In this document: positions 53,062 to 62,013 of the stretch, piece after piece
How the letters are laid out: each line of letters opens with the position of its first letter
Position numbering within the stretch: the first letter of the stretch is position 1
From: Janthinobacterium sp. 67
GTDB lineage: Bacteria; Pseudomonadota; Gammaproteobacteria; Burkholderiales; Burkholderiaceae_D
Assembly: GCF_002797895.1 (NCBI RefSeq)
Contig: NZ_PGES01000001.1
Coordinates: 5,580,001 to 5,644,000, forward strand
DNA length: 64,000 bases
Direction of reading: 5' to 3'
The notes under the pieces: generated by a model
Told to the model about the DNA's origin: nothing
Databases searched by the model: none
What the model saw: the letters and a program-made list of their open reading frames with translations, nothing else
Position numbers and translations under genes: made by a program

Positions 53062-54009
53062 ATGGCGATACAATGGTACCCAGGACACATGAACGCGGCC
53101 CGCAAGAAAGCGGCCGAAACCATGGAGAACACCGATCTGGTGATTGAAGTGGTGGACGCGCGCCTGCCGGCAGCCAGCTGCAATCCCATGGTGGACGAGC
53201 TGCGCCTGTTCCGCCAGCGCCCTTGCCTGAAAATCCTCAACAAGACCGATCTGGCCGATCCTGCCGCCACGGCCGCCTGGGTGGCGTACTTCAATGCCCA
53301 GGAAGGCGTGACCGCGTATGCGATGACGACCAAGAAGCCGGGCGACGTGGCGCGCATCCCGGAGCTGGCCAAGTCGCTGGCGCCGCACCGCGGCGTGCCG
53401 ACGAAGCCGCTGCGCATCATGATCATGGGCATCCCCAACGTGGGCAAGTCGACCCTGATGAACGCACTGCTGAAAAAGCGCGTGGCCAAGGTGGGCGACG
53501 AGCCGGCCGTGACGAAAATGCAGCAAAAGCTGTACCTGGACAAGAACACCATCCTCGTCGACACGCCCGGCATGTTGTGGCCGAAGATCGCCATCCCCAG
53601 CGACGGCCTGATGCTGGCCGCCAGCCACGCCATCGGCTCGAATGCGCTGATCGAAGAGGAAGTGGCCGTGTTCCTGGCCGAGGAATTGCTCAAGCGCTAC
53701 CCTGACTTGCTGGCAACCCGCTACGGTACCAAGGTCGGCGAAGTCGATGCCATCGGCGTGGTCGAAGGCATCGCCGCCAAGCGCGGCTTCCGCATCAAGG
53801 GCGGCGACTACGATTTCGAGAAAGCGTCGCACACCCTGCTGCTCGACTACCGCAGCGGCATCCTCGGACGCATCTCGCTGGAAACGCCGGACACGCGCGC
53901 CGCCCTGCTGGCCCAGCACGCGGCCGAGATGGCGGAAAAAGCGGCCATAGCGGCAGCGATTGCCGCCGAAAAAGCAAAAAATGCGGCGCGCGGCAAGCGC
54001 GGGACGTAA
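53062..54009 (+). CDS. ylqF: Ribosome biogenesis GTPase
   Basis: A 315-residue circularly permuted GTPase (RbgA/YlqF). The order G4-G1-G3 is seen: LNKTDLAD comes first, then MGIPNVGKSTLMNALL and DTPGMLWPK. The N-terminal IQWYPGHMNAARKKAAE is the family signature. It assists late 50S assembly. The C-terminus ends in an Ala/Lys/Glu-rich helix. Confidence 0.96.
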   Translation: MAIQWYPGHMNAARKKAAETMENTDLVIEVVDARLPAASCNPMVDELRLFRQRPCLKILNKTDLADPAATAAWVAYFNAQEGVTAYAMTTKKPGDVARIPELAKSLAPHRGVPTKPLRIMIMGIPNVGKSTLMNALLKKRVAKVGDEPAVTKMQQKLYLDKNTILVDTPGMLWPKIAIPSDGLMLAASHAIGSNALIEEEVAVFLAEELLKRYPDLLATRYGTKVGEVDAIGVVEGIAAKRGFRIKGGDYDFEKASHTLLLDYRSGILGRISLETPDTRAALLAQHAAEMAEKAAIAAAIAAEKAKNAARGKRGT

Positions 54010-54043
54010 TTCACGGCCGCTGACTCACCCCAAAGCAAATTTT

Positions 54044-54107
54044 GGGGTCAGACCCCCGGTGACGTTGGCGCTGAACCAGCCGTTAGCGGTGTTGAGGGTC
54101 TGACCCC
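54044..54107. repeat. Dispersed palindrome, GGGGTCAGACCC family, copy 4
   Basis: GGGGTCAGACCCC (54044-54056) and GGGTCTGACCCC (54096-54107) flank 39 bases. It lies 34 bases after ylqF. The preceding GCAAATTTT resembles the GCAAATTT before copy 3, so the repeat unit extends beyond the palindrome. Confidence 0.9.
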
Positions 54108-54114
54108 GGCTTAC

Positions 54115-54152
54115 AAAAAGCGCCGCGACATCACTGTCGCGGCGCTTTTTTT
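54115..54152. terminator. Bidirectional terminator between ylqF and ygiD
   Basis: AAAAAGCGCCGCGACA and TGTCGCGGCGCTTTTT form a 16-bp stem around a four-base loop, with T-runs on both strands. It serves the two convergent genes. Confidence 0.93.
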
Positions 54153-54165
54153 ATGCGTTGCCGGA

Positions 54166-54969
54166 TTATCCGAATTTGAAGCTGGTGACGGCCAAGGCTC
54201 CAAAAAAATCCTCCTCGTGATACGCCACGTGCGCCGCTTCCTGCTCGGCCGCACCGAGCGCCACCATCAGGGGCAGCAAATGGTCTTCCTGCGGATGGGC
54301 CTGGCGCGCGCCCGGTGCCCGGTCCCAGGCCAGCAGCTGCTCCAACCTTTGTTTCGGCGGCAAGGCCATCGTTGCGCGCAGCCAGGCGTCGAACTGGTGC
54401 GAGGCGACGGCGCCCGCCTGGCCGAACTGGCGCAGGTTATGGTAACTGAGGCCGCTGCCCAGTATCAGCACGCCCTGCCGGCGCAGGCCGGCCAGCGCGC
54501 GGCCCACCTCGACGTGGGTGAGCGGGTCGTAGCCGTGTTTCAGCGACAGCTGCACCAGCGGCATGTCCGCCTGCGGGTAGATGGGGAACAGGGCGCTGAA
54601 GGTGCCATGGTCGAAACCGCGCTCGTGGTCGAGGCGCGCGGGATGGCCGGCAGCGTCGAGCAACTGTTTTACCTGTGCCGCCAGGTCTGGCGCGCCCGGT
54701 GCCGGGTACTGGATTTGATACGTGTGCGGCGGAAAGCCCGAGTAATCGTAGATCATGCCCGGCCGGGGGCTGGCCGAGACGAGAAATTGCGGCCCTTCCC
54801 AGTGCGCCGTGACGACCAGCACGGCCTTCGGACGCGCGCCGATCTGGCGCGGGATATCCTGCAGCGACGCTTCGAGCACGTCGTAGCGGCCGCCGAACTG
54901 GTCTTTCATGAACGGCCACGGGCCGCCGCCGTGCGACAGGAAGTAAGTAGGGAAGGTGTGCTCTTGCAT
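54166..54969 (-). CDS. ygiD: 4,5-DOPA-extradiol-dioxygenase-like LigB-family protein
   Basis: A 267-residue LigB-superfamily dioxygenase. Metal-binding and active-site His residues are in YFLSHGGGPW, VVTAHWEG, GLSYHNLRQFG and RQAHPQEDHLLPL. Homologues open aromatic diol rings; YgiD acts on DOPA. It is divergent from a LysR regulator that probably controls it. Confidence 0.93.
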   Translation of the reverse strand: MQEHTFPTYFLSHGGGPWPFMKDQFGGRYDVLEASLQDIPRQIGARPKAVLVVTAHWEGPQFLVSASPRPGMIYDYSGFPPHTYQIQYPAPGAPDLAAQVKQLLDAAGHPARLDHERGFDHGTFSALFPIYPQADMPLVQLSLKHGYDPLTHVEVGRALAGLRRQGVLILGSGLSYHNLRQFGQAGAVASHQFDAWLRATMALPPKQRLEQLLAWDRAPGARQAHPQEDHLLPLMVALGAAEQEAAHVAYHEEDFFGALAVTSFKFG

Positions 54970-55083
54970 GGCGGCTCCTGGTGGGAATGGCTGATGATGA
55001 CACCATGATAGTCATGCGCAATGAGTTGATCAAGATCGCTATTATTGATATATCATTTCCATTTTGTTGATGATTGGGCCGTC

Positions 55084-55974
55084 ATGGATACCTTGCGCAG
55101 CATGCGCGTATTTCGCGCCGTGGTGGAACTGGACAGCTTCGTGCGCGCCAGCGAGCGCCTCGACCTGTCGCCGGCCATGGTCAGCAAGCATGTGATGCAC
55201 CTCGAGCGCCATCTGGGCGCGCGCCTGCTGAACCGCAGCAGCCGCCACCTGAGCCTGACGGAAATCGGCAAGGTGTATTTCGAACAGTGCCGCGACATGC
55301 TCGACAACCTCGACGAGGTGGAAGCGACCGTGGGCCGCACGACGGTGGTGCCGCGCGGCATGCTGCGCCTGAGCGCCCCCGTCTGGTTCGCCAACGCCAT
55401 CTTTACGCGCACCCTGGTCGCCTACCGCGAGCGCTTTCCGGAAGTGACGTTCGACATCGACTTGAGCGGCAGGGTCGTCAACCTGGTGGAAGAGGGCTTC
55501 GACCTGGCCCTGCGCGTGAGCCAGGCGCCGTCGGCGGCCCTGATCGCGCGGCCCATCGGCAACATCGCCTTTCACCTGGTGGCCGCGCCCGCCTACCTGG
55601 CGCGCGCGGGCCAGCCGCAGACGCCGCAAGACCTGGTCCGCCACGCCATGATCAGCTATTCCTTGCTGTCGAACGGCAACGAATTGACCTTCGACGGGCC
55701 GCAGGGACGCGAGACGGTGAAGTTCTCGCCCGTCCTGCAATGCAATAACGAAAGCCTGCTGCACGCGGCCGCGCTCGACGGCATGGGCATCGCCTTGCTG
55801 CCGTCGTGGCAAACGGATGCGGACCTGGCGGCGGGGCGGCTGGTGCGCCTGTTCGACGATTTCACGCTGGCGGGCGGCAGCGTCTACGCCGTCTACACGA
55901 GCCGCCGCTACCTGTCCTCGAAAGTGCGCACCTTCATCGACTTCCTGGCCGATGAAGGGCGCCTGGGAGCCTGA
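55084..55974 (+). CDS. LysR-family transcriptional regulator
   Basis: A 296-residue regulator. The N-terminal winged helix reads DTLRSMRVFRAVVELDSFVRASERLDLSPAMVSKHVMHLE, and the rest is the effector-binding domain. The 114-base gap to ygiD has the usual arrangement for divergent control. The ATG at 55084 starts the HTH; an in-frame ATG at 55045 lies 13 codons upstream. Its stop abuts the stop of the convergent membrane protein gene with no room for a terminator. Confidence 0.94.
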   Translation: MDTLRSMRVFRAVVELDSFVRASERLDLSPAMVSKHVMHLERHLGARLLNRSSRHLSLTEIGKVYFEQCRDMLDNLDEVEATVGRTTVVPRGMLRLSAPVWFANAIFTRTLVAYRERFPEVTFDIDLSGRVVNLVEEGFDLALRVSQAPSAALIARPIGNIAFHLVAAPAYLARAGQPQTPQDLVRHAMISYSLLSNGNELTFDGPQGRETVKFSPVLQCNNESLLHAAALDGMGIALLPSWQTDADLAAGRLVRLFDDFTLAGGSVYAVYTSRRYLSSKVRTFIDFLADEGRLGA

Positions 55975-56859
55975 CTAGGCGATTGAGCGCTTCACGTCGA
56001 TCAGGGCGAACAGGCGCGCGCTGCGCATCCACGCCAGCACCAGCACCGCCAGCTGCGTGGCCAGGAAGCCGGCCACGATGGCCAGCGGGTCCGGGGCGGC
56101 CAGGTTCAGGCGCGCCACGCCCAGCAGCGCATACAGGGCCAGCCCCAGCAAGGTGATGGCCAGATAGATGGCCAGGCAGGCCAGCGGACGCCGGCGCAGC
56201 ATGCCCAGGCCCCGCCACCACGCCTTGACGGCCGACGTGCGGCGACGGTCGACGGCCAGCGCCGCGCGGCCCGCGTCCAGCGTGGCGCAGGCCAGCAGGA
56301 ACAGCAATCCCGTGAACAGCAGGGCCAGGTGGCGCGCCAGGTCGGCGTCGGCTTCCAGGACGGCTGCCGCCGCGTGCTTGTCGGCCAGTTTCAGCGCACC
56401 GGCGCCGATCGCCAGCGCCACGCCCAGCGGGACGATGCTCCACAGCAGCATGCGCAACATGCGCCCGTATTCGCTGAAGGCGCCCGTCAGCAGGGGGCCG
56501 AAGCGCGGTGGCGCAGGCGCGCGCGCGGCCGTCACCACCAGGCCGCTCAGCAGCGGCGACAGCAGCAGGGTCAGGACGATGCCGGCGATGGCGGCCTGGC
56601 TGATGGCGGCGCCATTGCGGCCGGCATTGGCGGCCAGGTCGGCCACGGTCATCAGGTCGAGCTGCTGCGCCAGCGCCGCCGCATGCACGGCGTGATCGAG
56701 GCTGGCGCTCAAGGTGTGCCAGACGGGAATGACGGCGACGATGGCGGGAATCAGCAGCAATCCGAGCCACAGCAGCAGCAGGCGCCATTGCAGGGCGGCG
56801 CGGCCGGCGCGCGTGAGGAAAGTCAGGCCGCTGGCCCGTGTCGTGGAAGTGGCGCTCAT
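55975..56859 (-). CDS. Multi-pass membrane protein of unknown function
   Basis: A 294-residue protein with about six hydrophobic helices, for example LLLLWLGLLLIPAIVAVIPVW, AIAGIVLTLLLSPLLSGLVV and LACLAIYLAITLLGLALYALL. No transporter motif is recognisable. Its ATG overlaps the stop of the M1 peptidase (four bases), so it is translated with that enzyme and may help or anchor it. This functional link is inferred. Confidence 0.8.
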   Translation of the reverse strand: MSATSTTRASGLTFLTRAGRAALQWRLLLLWLGLLLIPAIVAVIPVWHTLSASLDHAVHAAALAQQLDLMTVADLAANAGRNGAAISQAAIAGIVLTLLLSPLLSGLVVTAARAPAPPRFGPLLTGAFSEYGRMLRMLLWSIVPLGVALAIGAGALKLADKHAAAAVLEADADLARHLALLFTGLLFLLACATLDAGRAALAVDRRRTSAVKAWWRGLGMLRRRPLACLAIYLAITLLGLALYALLGVARLNLAAPDPLAIVAGFLATQLAVLVLAWMRSARLFALIDVKRSIA

Positions 56860-59108
56860 ACGATGGCGATCAGGGAAAGGAGGTATTGGAAGACGGCGGC
56901 AATATCAAGGCTCCAGCGCCGCGCGGCGGACTTGTCGGCTTTCAGGGTGCGGCTGTCATCGAGCTTGTTGACGTCGAGGTAGTGCACGCGGTCGGGATCG
57001 AGTTCGGCCGAGACGGCCTTCACGGGCTTGCTCCAGGTGTAGCGCTGCCACAGCTGGTCGTTGTCCCACACCACGCGTTCGGAGGTGCCGTCGGCAAATT
57101 TCACGAGCAGCACCTGCGGCACGGGCGCGCCGCGGCGGCGCAGCACCACGCTGGTCAGATAGGGGTAGGGGCCCGTGCCGGGCTTGGCATCCGGGTGCGT
57201 CTTGTCCCATGCTTCGCGCACCTTGTCCTCTTCCTTTTTCAGCGCGTCGGGCGTGCGCTCCACGCGCTTGCCGTTCACCAGCGCCATGCCGGCCAGCGGC
57301 GTCTGCTCTTCGCTGGCGAAGCTGCCGATGCGGTCGTCGATATTCGCGCTGGCATGGACTTGCTGCGCGAAGACCTGTTCCACGATGCGCCGCTGGCCCG
57401 TCGCTTCAGCCAGCGTTTCGCGCAAGTCGGCCACGCTGGGGTGGCGGAATTTCCACTGTTCATAGTAGGCCTTGAAGCCCCGCTCCATGGCCTCGCTGCC
57501 GATGCGCGCTTCCAGGTCGCGCAGGGTGACGGCCGTGCGGCTGTAGACGGGGCTCACGCCCTGCAGGCGGTCCCACGCATTCTGGCCCAGCGGGTCGGCC
57601 GCATCCTGGCGCGGCGCGGCCATGCGCTCGGCCTCGAAGACCTTGAAGGCGGGAGCGAAGCCCAGGCGCTTGAGCAGGGGCGTCGTGGCGTGGATGTCCT
57701 GGCCGCGTGCGCGCAGCATGCGCTGGTCCCAGTACTCGTTCAAGCCTTCGTCGAGGATCGGTTCCTCGAACTCGTTCGAGGCCAGGATGCCATAGAAATA
57801 GCCATGGCCGAATTCGTGGATGGTGACGAAATCGAGGCCGAATTCGGCGGCGGTCTTCGGCTGCAGGCTGGCGAAGGCCGAGGCCGTGATGAAGGTCGGG
57901 TATTCCATGCCGCCCGCTTCGGCCGCATTAAATGGCGGAATCACCACCGTCAGGGTCTTGTACGGATACGGGCCCAGGGTGCGCGAAAAATACGTGAGCG
58001 CATCCTTGGCCGCCTGCAGCGCGGGCGCCGCGTTCGACGCGTACTCGGGCGGGTACAGCACCTTGATGGCCACGGGCGGGCTGCCAGGGCCGTTCCAGCT
58101 GCCGATCAATGGCTGCGCGCTGCGCTTGTCGGCCGTCCAGGCGAAATCATGCACGTCGCCCTGCACATAATGGTGCGTGAGCATGCCGTCCTTTTCCTGC
58201 GGCGCACCCTGCAGCTCGCCCGTGGCGCCTACCGTATATTCCTTGGGCACGGTCAGCTTCACGTCGTAGTGGCCGAAGTCGGCGTAGAACTCCGAATTGA
58301 GGTGGAATTCATGGGCGTTCCAGCGCGGCGCGGTGGCGCCCCGTTCGCCGGGCAGTTCGAGAACGGCGATCTTGGGGAACCACTGGCCCACCAGGTGGAA
58401 GCTGCCGAAATAGCCGGTGCGCGCGATGACGCGCGGCAGCTGGTCGAAGAAGCGGATGTCGAGCGTCGTCTCGGCGCCCGGCGCGACCGCTTGCGGCAAG
58501 TCGACGCGCACGACGGTGCGGTCGGTGGCCGGGCCGTTGTCGGGCTGGACGACATGCCAGGGCGCCGTGGCGCCGTTCTGCGTCATGCTGTGCAGTTCGA
58601 TGTAGCCCCATTCGCCGTCGCGCGTGCCGACGCCCGAACGAAAGCTCGTATCGAGCTTGCGCTTCTCGGTAAAGAAAGTCGAATGCTCGCCCTCGAACGC
58701 ATTCAGGTACAGGTGCAGGTACACGCTGCCGACGGCTTGCGCGCTGCGGTTGCGCCAGCGCAGTTTCTGCCGGCCGTCTATCGTGTGCCTGACGGGATCG
58801 AGCGTCGCTTCGATCTGGTAGTCGACCACGCGGTCCGACAGGGTCGCTTGCGCGCCCGTGCGTGCGCCGCCCCAGGCGTTGCTGGCGCTGGGCGTGGTGA
58901 CGGCGGAGGCATGCGGCGACGCCAGGGCGATGCCGTCGGAGGACGGTGCCGGCGGCATCGCCGCGCCGGCAGGCTTGCCCTTGTCGGGCTGGGCGAACAG
59001 GTCGGCTTGCAGGGCGAGGCCGGCCAGCAGCAGGGCGGCGATGGAGAGGGCCTTGAGCTTGCCCGGGATGGAGGAAATACCGCGGCGCGGTGTGCTACGA
59101 CTATCCAT
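56856..59108 (-). CDS. M1-family zinc metallopeptidase, membrane-anchored or exported
   Basis: A 750-residue gluzincin. A hydrophobic N-terminal segment (LKALSIAALLLAGLALQADLFAQ) predicts export. The active site is HEFGH, 18 residues, then Glu (HEFGHGYFYGILASNEFEE ... DEGLNEY), the M1 aminopeptidase pattern; GGMEYP is the exopeptidase-type GxMEN equivalent. GGGAG lies before the ATG at 59108. The frame remains open far upstream across the divergent barrel gene, but that is the antisense shadow of a high-GC gene. Confidence 0.92.
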   Translation of the reverse strand: MDSRSTPRRGISSIPGKLKALSIAALLLAGLALQADLFAQPDKGKPAGAAMPPAPSSDGIALASPHASAVTTPSASNAWGGARTGAQATLSDRVVDYQIEATLDPVRHTIDGRQKLRWRNRSAQAVGSVYLHLYLNAFEGEHSTFFTEKRKLDTSFRSGVGTRDGEWGYIELHSMTQNGATAPWHVVQPDNGPATDRTVVRVDLPQAVAPGAETTLDIRFFDQLPRVIARTGYFGSFHLVGQWFPKIAVLELPGERGATAPRWNAHEFHLNSEFYADFGHYDVKLTVPKEYTVGATGELQGAPQEKDGMLTHHYVQGDVHDFAWTADKRSAQPLIGSWNGPGSPPVAIKVLYPPEYASNAAPALQAAKDALTYFSRTLGPYPYKTLTVVIPPFNAAEAGGMEYPTFITASAFASLQPKTAAEFGLDFVTIHEFGHGYFYGILASNEFEEPILDEGLNEYWDQRMLRARGQDIHATTPLLKRLGFAPAFKVFEAERMAAPRQDAADPLGQNAWDRLQGVSPVYSRTAVTLRDLEARIGSEAMERGFKAYYEQWKFRHPSVADLRETLAEATGQRRIVEQVFAQQVHASANIDDRIGSFASEEQTPLAGMALVNGKRVERTPDALKKEEDKVREAWDKTHPDAKPGTGPYPYLTSVVLRRRGAPVPQVLLVKFADGTSERVVWDNDQLWQRYTWSKPVKAVSAELDPDRVHYLDVNKLDDSRTLKADKSAARRWSLDIAAVFQYLLSLIAIV

Positions 59109-59339
59109 GCGTGACTCCCACTGTGACTTCTTATTGATGATTTTCAAATGCAGTCGGCCGCGTCCAGGATCGCCGGGCGCTCCGTTAATATACCTGTAAA
59201 AATTACAAATTAGCAATGAATTCCGCAAGCGGTCCCGCTGGCTGTTGCGGCGCCGTGCGCCGTGCGTATAATGATTCGCTTTTGCGATCCTCCCTACTAC
59301 CGTGCGTGCGCGCCCCGGTAGCGCACCCAGCTTTCCGCC

Positions 59340-60875
59340 ATGATGCCTGCCCCTTCCGCCCTGACCATTGCCACGCGCACCTTGCTGTTGTGCGCCCTGG
59401 CCATGCCGGCGTGTGCGCAGGAAGGCGCCGATGCCGGCGCGCCCGGCGTCACGCATGGCGCCTGGTCCGCCGAACTGGGACAGGGTGGCCAGCACAGCGT
59501 GCGCGGCGCCCTGTCGCGCGACCAGGGCGGCATGTCGCTCGACGCGGCCATCGACGGGCTGCGCAATGGCAATTACCGCGATGGCAGCGTGTTTCACCAG
59601 CATGGCTTCAATGGCGGCGCGGAATGGAAGGCGCGCGAGGGGCGCTTCGGTTTCAGCGCCGACCAGCTGAAGCAGGACACGCGCTACCCCGCGCCCGAGG
59701 CGCCGTTCCTGGCCTTGCTGGCGGCCCGTCCGGAAGACCTGTACCGCTATGAGGTGCGGCGCGGCAGCGCCTTCGTGCAGCGCTATGTGGGCAAGTTCGA
59801 GCTGGGCGTGGAACTGTCGCAGCGGGAAAAACGCGCCACGGCCCACTATGCGGGCGAGGACGGCAGCAGCGTATCGACGTACAGCAGCCGGCGCCGGCAA
59901 CTCGCGCCCCGCCTGCGCCACTACGGCAAGGTGGGCGGCGTGGGCACGGATACGGAAGTGGGCCTGGACCTGATGCAGTGGCAGCGGCGCTCGGGCCGCG
60001 ATGGCGATGCGCAGCGCCGCCAGTACTCGCGCGCGCTGCTGCTGCGCGAAGAGCTGGCCTTCGGCGGCCCGTACGCGCCGCGCGTGCTGCTGGGACTGCG
60101 GCATGAACAGTTCCAGCTCGATCCGGCCGACATGCCCGCCGGCGGCAGCGACTGGGAAAACCAGAATGCCTGGGACGTGCAGGGCAGCCTGCAGCTGCGC
60201 CCGCAGCTGAGCGTGTACGCCAAGGCCGCGCGCAGCTACCGCATCGACGACGACGGCTATACCCGCGCCGGCTACCGCCCCCTGGCGGGACAGCTGCGGC
60301 GCGAAATGGAAGTGGGCGCGACCTTTGGCGACGCGGCGCGCAGCGCTTCCGTGCGCGTGTTCAGCGAGCGCCTGAGCAACCAGATCGTCTTCGACCAGAG
60401 CCTGGGCCAGCTGGGCTTTGCGGGCAACCTCGATCCCTCGCGCCGCGACGGTATCGCCATCGAGGCCAGCATGGCGCTGGCGCGCGGCTGGCGCCTCGAC
60501 GGACAATTGCGGCAAGTGCATGCGCGCTATGACGATTACGCCTACGACGGCCCGGACATCGCCCTCGTGCCCAAGACCCTGGCCAGCCTGCGCCTGTACT
60601 GGACGGGGCAGGGCGGCGCCAGTGCCGACGTCGGCGTGCAATGGCTGCGCGCCCTGCGCTATGGCCCCGATTTCGCCAGCAGCTGCCTGGCGCAAGTGCC
60701 TGCGTTTGCCACCGTGGACGGACGCTATGCGCGCAAGCTGGGCGCCTGGGAGCTGGAACTGGCCGGCAGCAACCTGACGGACCGCCGCCATTACGGCGAT
60801 GCGCCGGGCTGCCGCTCCAGCATCTACCTCAACGATGCGCGCCAGCTGCGCGTGTCGGCGCGCTACCATTTCTGA
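59340..60875 (+). CDS. TonB-dependent-receptor-like outer membrane beta-barrel without plug
   Basis: A 511-residue exported barrel. A signal peptide ends at about MPACAQ. The rest consists of alternating strands with RxEL..., LSVYAKAARSYRIDDDGYTRAGYRPL and a TonB-receptor-type ending (GSNLTDRRHYGDAPGC...ARQLRVSARYHF with terminal Phe). The plug domain and a TonB box, about 150 residues in true receptors, are absent. It may be a passive porin-like derivative. It is divergent from the M1 peptidase. Confidence 0.82.
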   Translation: MMPAPSALTIATRTLLLCALAMPACAQEGADAGAPGVTHGAWSAELGQGGQHSVRGALSRDQGGMSLDAAIDGLRNGNYRDGSVFHQHGFNGGAEWKAREGRFGFSADQLKQDTRYPAPEAPFLALLAARPEDLYRYEVRRGSAFVQRYVGKFELGVELSQREKRATAHYAGEDGSSVSTYSSRRRQLAPRLRHYGKVGGVGTDTEVGLDLMQWQRRSGRDGDAQRRQYSRALLLREELAFGGPYAPRVLLGLRHEQFQLDPADMPAGGSDWENQNAWDVQGSLQLRPQLSVYAKAARSYRIDDDGYTRAGYRPLAGQLRREMEVGATFGDAARSASVRVFSERLSNQIVFDQSLGQLGFAGNLDPSRRDGIAIEASMALARGWRLDGQLRQVHARYDDYAYDGPDIALVPKTLASLRLYWTGQGGASADVGVQWLRALRYGPDFASSCLAQVPAFATVDGRYARKLGAWELELAGSNLTDRRHYGDAPGCRSSIYLNDARQLRVSARYHF

Positions 60876-61021
60876 GGCAGGGTCGCGCCAGGGCTTAAAT
60901 GCGGCTTAAGCGGGCGCAAACGGAGCGGATAAAAGCGCTTTTTTTCCGGCCTGGCCTCATCGCCCGGCGCAAAAAGTGGTAATCTCGCCCCGTTCACGAC
61001 CACTTATGATGAAGGATTTAT

Positions 61022-61693
61022 ATGCGTTTTCTGCGTTTCTTGCGTCCCCTGCTTGCCGCCGTCACCCTGGTGGCGGCCACCGGCGGCGCCATGGCGGCCG
61101 ATACCGGCTTTACCACGCTCACGACGCCAGTGCGTACGGACACGGGCAAGAAGGTGGAAGTGGTCGAGTACTTCATGTATTCGTGCCCGCATTGCTACGC
61201 GCTCGATCCGCTGATGCACGACTGGGTCAAGAAGCAGGGCGACAAGATCGCCTTCCGCCGCGTCCACCTGGCTGCCACCGGCCCGAAAGACCCGCAGGCG
61301 CACGCCTATGCCACCCTGGAAGCGATGGGCCAGCTGGACCAGTTCCACGACAAGATCTTCCGCGCCATCCACGTCGAGCGCAACCGCCTGAACCGCGATG
61401 ACGCCATCCTCGACCTGCTGGTCAAGAATGGCATCGACAAGGCCAAATACCTGGACATGTTCAATTCCTTCGGCGTGCAGACCAAGCTGAAACGCAACGA
61501 GCAGCTGATCGCCGCCAGCAAGATCGACAGCGCCCCGACCATCGTCATCGATGGCCGCTTCGTCACGTCGCCGGCGCAGTTGTCGCGTCCTGGCCAGTCC
61601 GAGCCGCAGACCCAGGCGGCGACCCTGCGCGTGATGGATGAACTGGTGGCGCGCGTGCTGAAAGAGCGCGCTCCCGCGCCGGCGAAGAAGTAA
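61022..61693 (+). CDS. dsbA: Thiol:disulfide interchange protein
   Basis: A 223-residue periplasmic oxidase. A signal peptide ends near GGAMA, and the active site is Cys55-Pro-His-Cys58 (FMYSCPHCYALDP). The cis-proline loop is SAPTIVIDG. It introduces disulfides into exported proteins; DsbB should re-oxidise it. It is followed 14 bases later by a small membrane protein. Confidence 0.95.
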   Translation: MRFLRFLRPLLAAVTLVAATGGAMAADTGFTTLTTPVRTDTGKKVEVVEYFMYSCPHCYALDPLMHDWVKKQGDKIAFRRVHLAATGPKDPQAHAYATLEAMGQLDQFHDKIFRAIHVERNRLNRDDAILDLLVKNGIDKAKYLDMFNSFGVQTKLKRNEQLIAASKIDSAPTIVIDGRFVTSPAQLSRPGQSEPQTQAATLRVMDELVARVLKERAPAPAKK

Positions 61694-61707
61694 CACTGGA
61701 GATCACC

Positions 61708-61932
61708 ATGAAACAGCTGCCCTGGACTTTGTGCGTACTGGCCGTGGCCCTCGTGGCCTGGCTGGCGATTGCCATCGTCAACGTGGAAAATCAGCGCAAT
61801 GCGCTGGTGACCAAGGCTTGCGTGGACCCCGCGTTCAAGAACGAGGTCGACGCGAAATGCCTGGCGTCCGTGCGGACGCGCGAACACTGGTGGCAGCACC
61901 TCACTTACGCCATGACGCATTTCCGAAATTGA
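61708..61932 (+). CDS. Small single-pass membrane or exported protein downstream of dsbA
   Basis: A 74-residue protein starting MKQLPWTLCVLAVALVAWLAIAIV, a membrane anchor, followed by a short periplasmic part with two Cys (TKACVDPAFKNEVDAKCLASV). GGAG lies before the ATG. The pair of Cys and the operon with dsbA suggest it may be a disulfide-bonded substrate or partner. No family is recognised. Confidence 0.75.
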   Translation: MKQLPWTLCVLAVALVAWLAIAIVNVENQRNALVTKACVDPAFKNEVDAKCLASVRTREHWWQHLTYAMTHFRN

Positions 61933-61945
61933 ATGTGTTAGTAGG

Positions 61946-61973
61946 AAAAACCCGCCGCGCGCGGGTTTTTTTT
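61946..61973 (+). terminator. Rho-independent terminator of the dsbA operon
   Basis: AAAAACCCGC pairs with GCGGGTTTTT around CGCGC, followed by more T. It begins 14 bases after the stop of the small membrane protein. Confidence 0.92.
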
Positions 61974-62013
61974 CGTCCGCGTATGATGAAGCCACCACTA
62001 TTCAGGAGGGACA

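Noticed and set aside
56856..60869. A 1337-codon open frame on the minus strand covering both the M1 peptidase and the divergent barrel gene
   Set aside because: The upstream 587 codons are low-complexity and antisense to a gene with a signal peptide and barrel features; a ribosome site and signal segment occur at 59108. The open frame reflects high GC at third positions.
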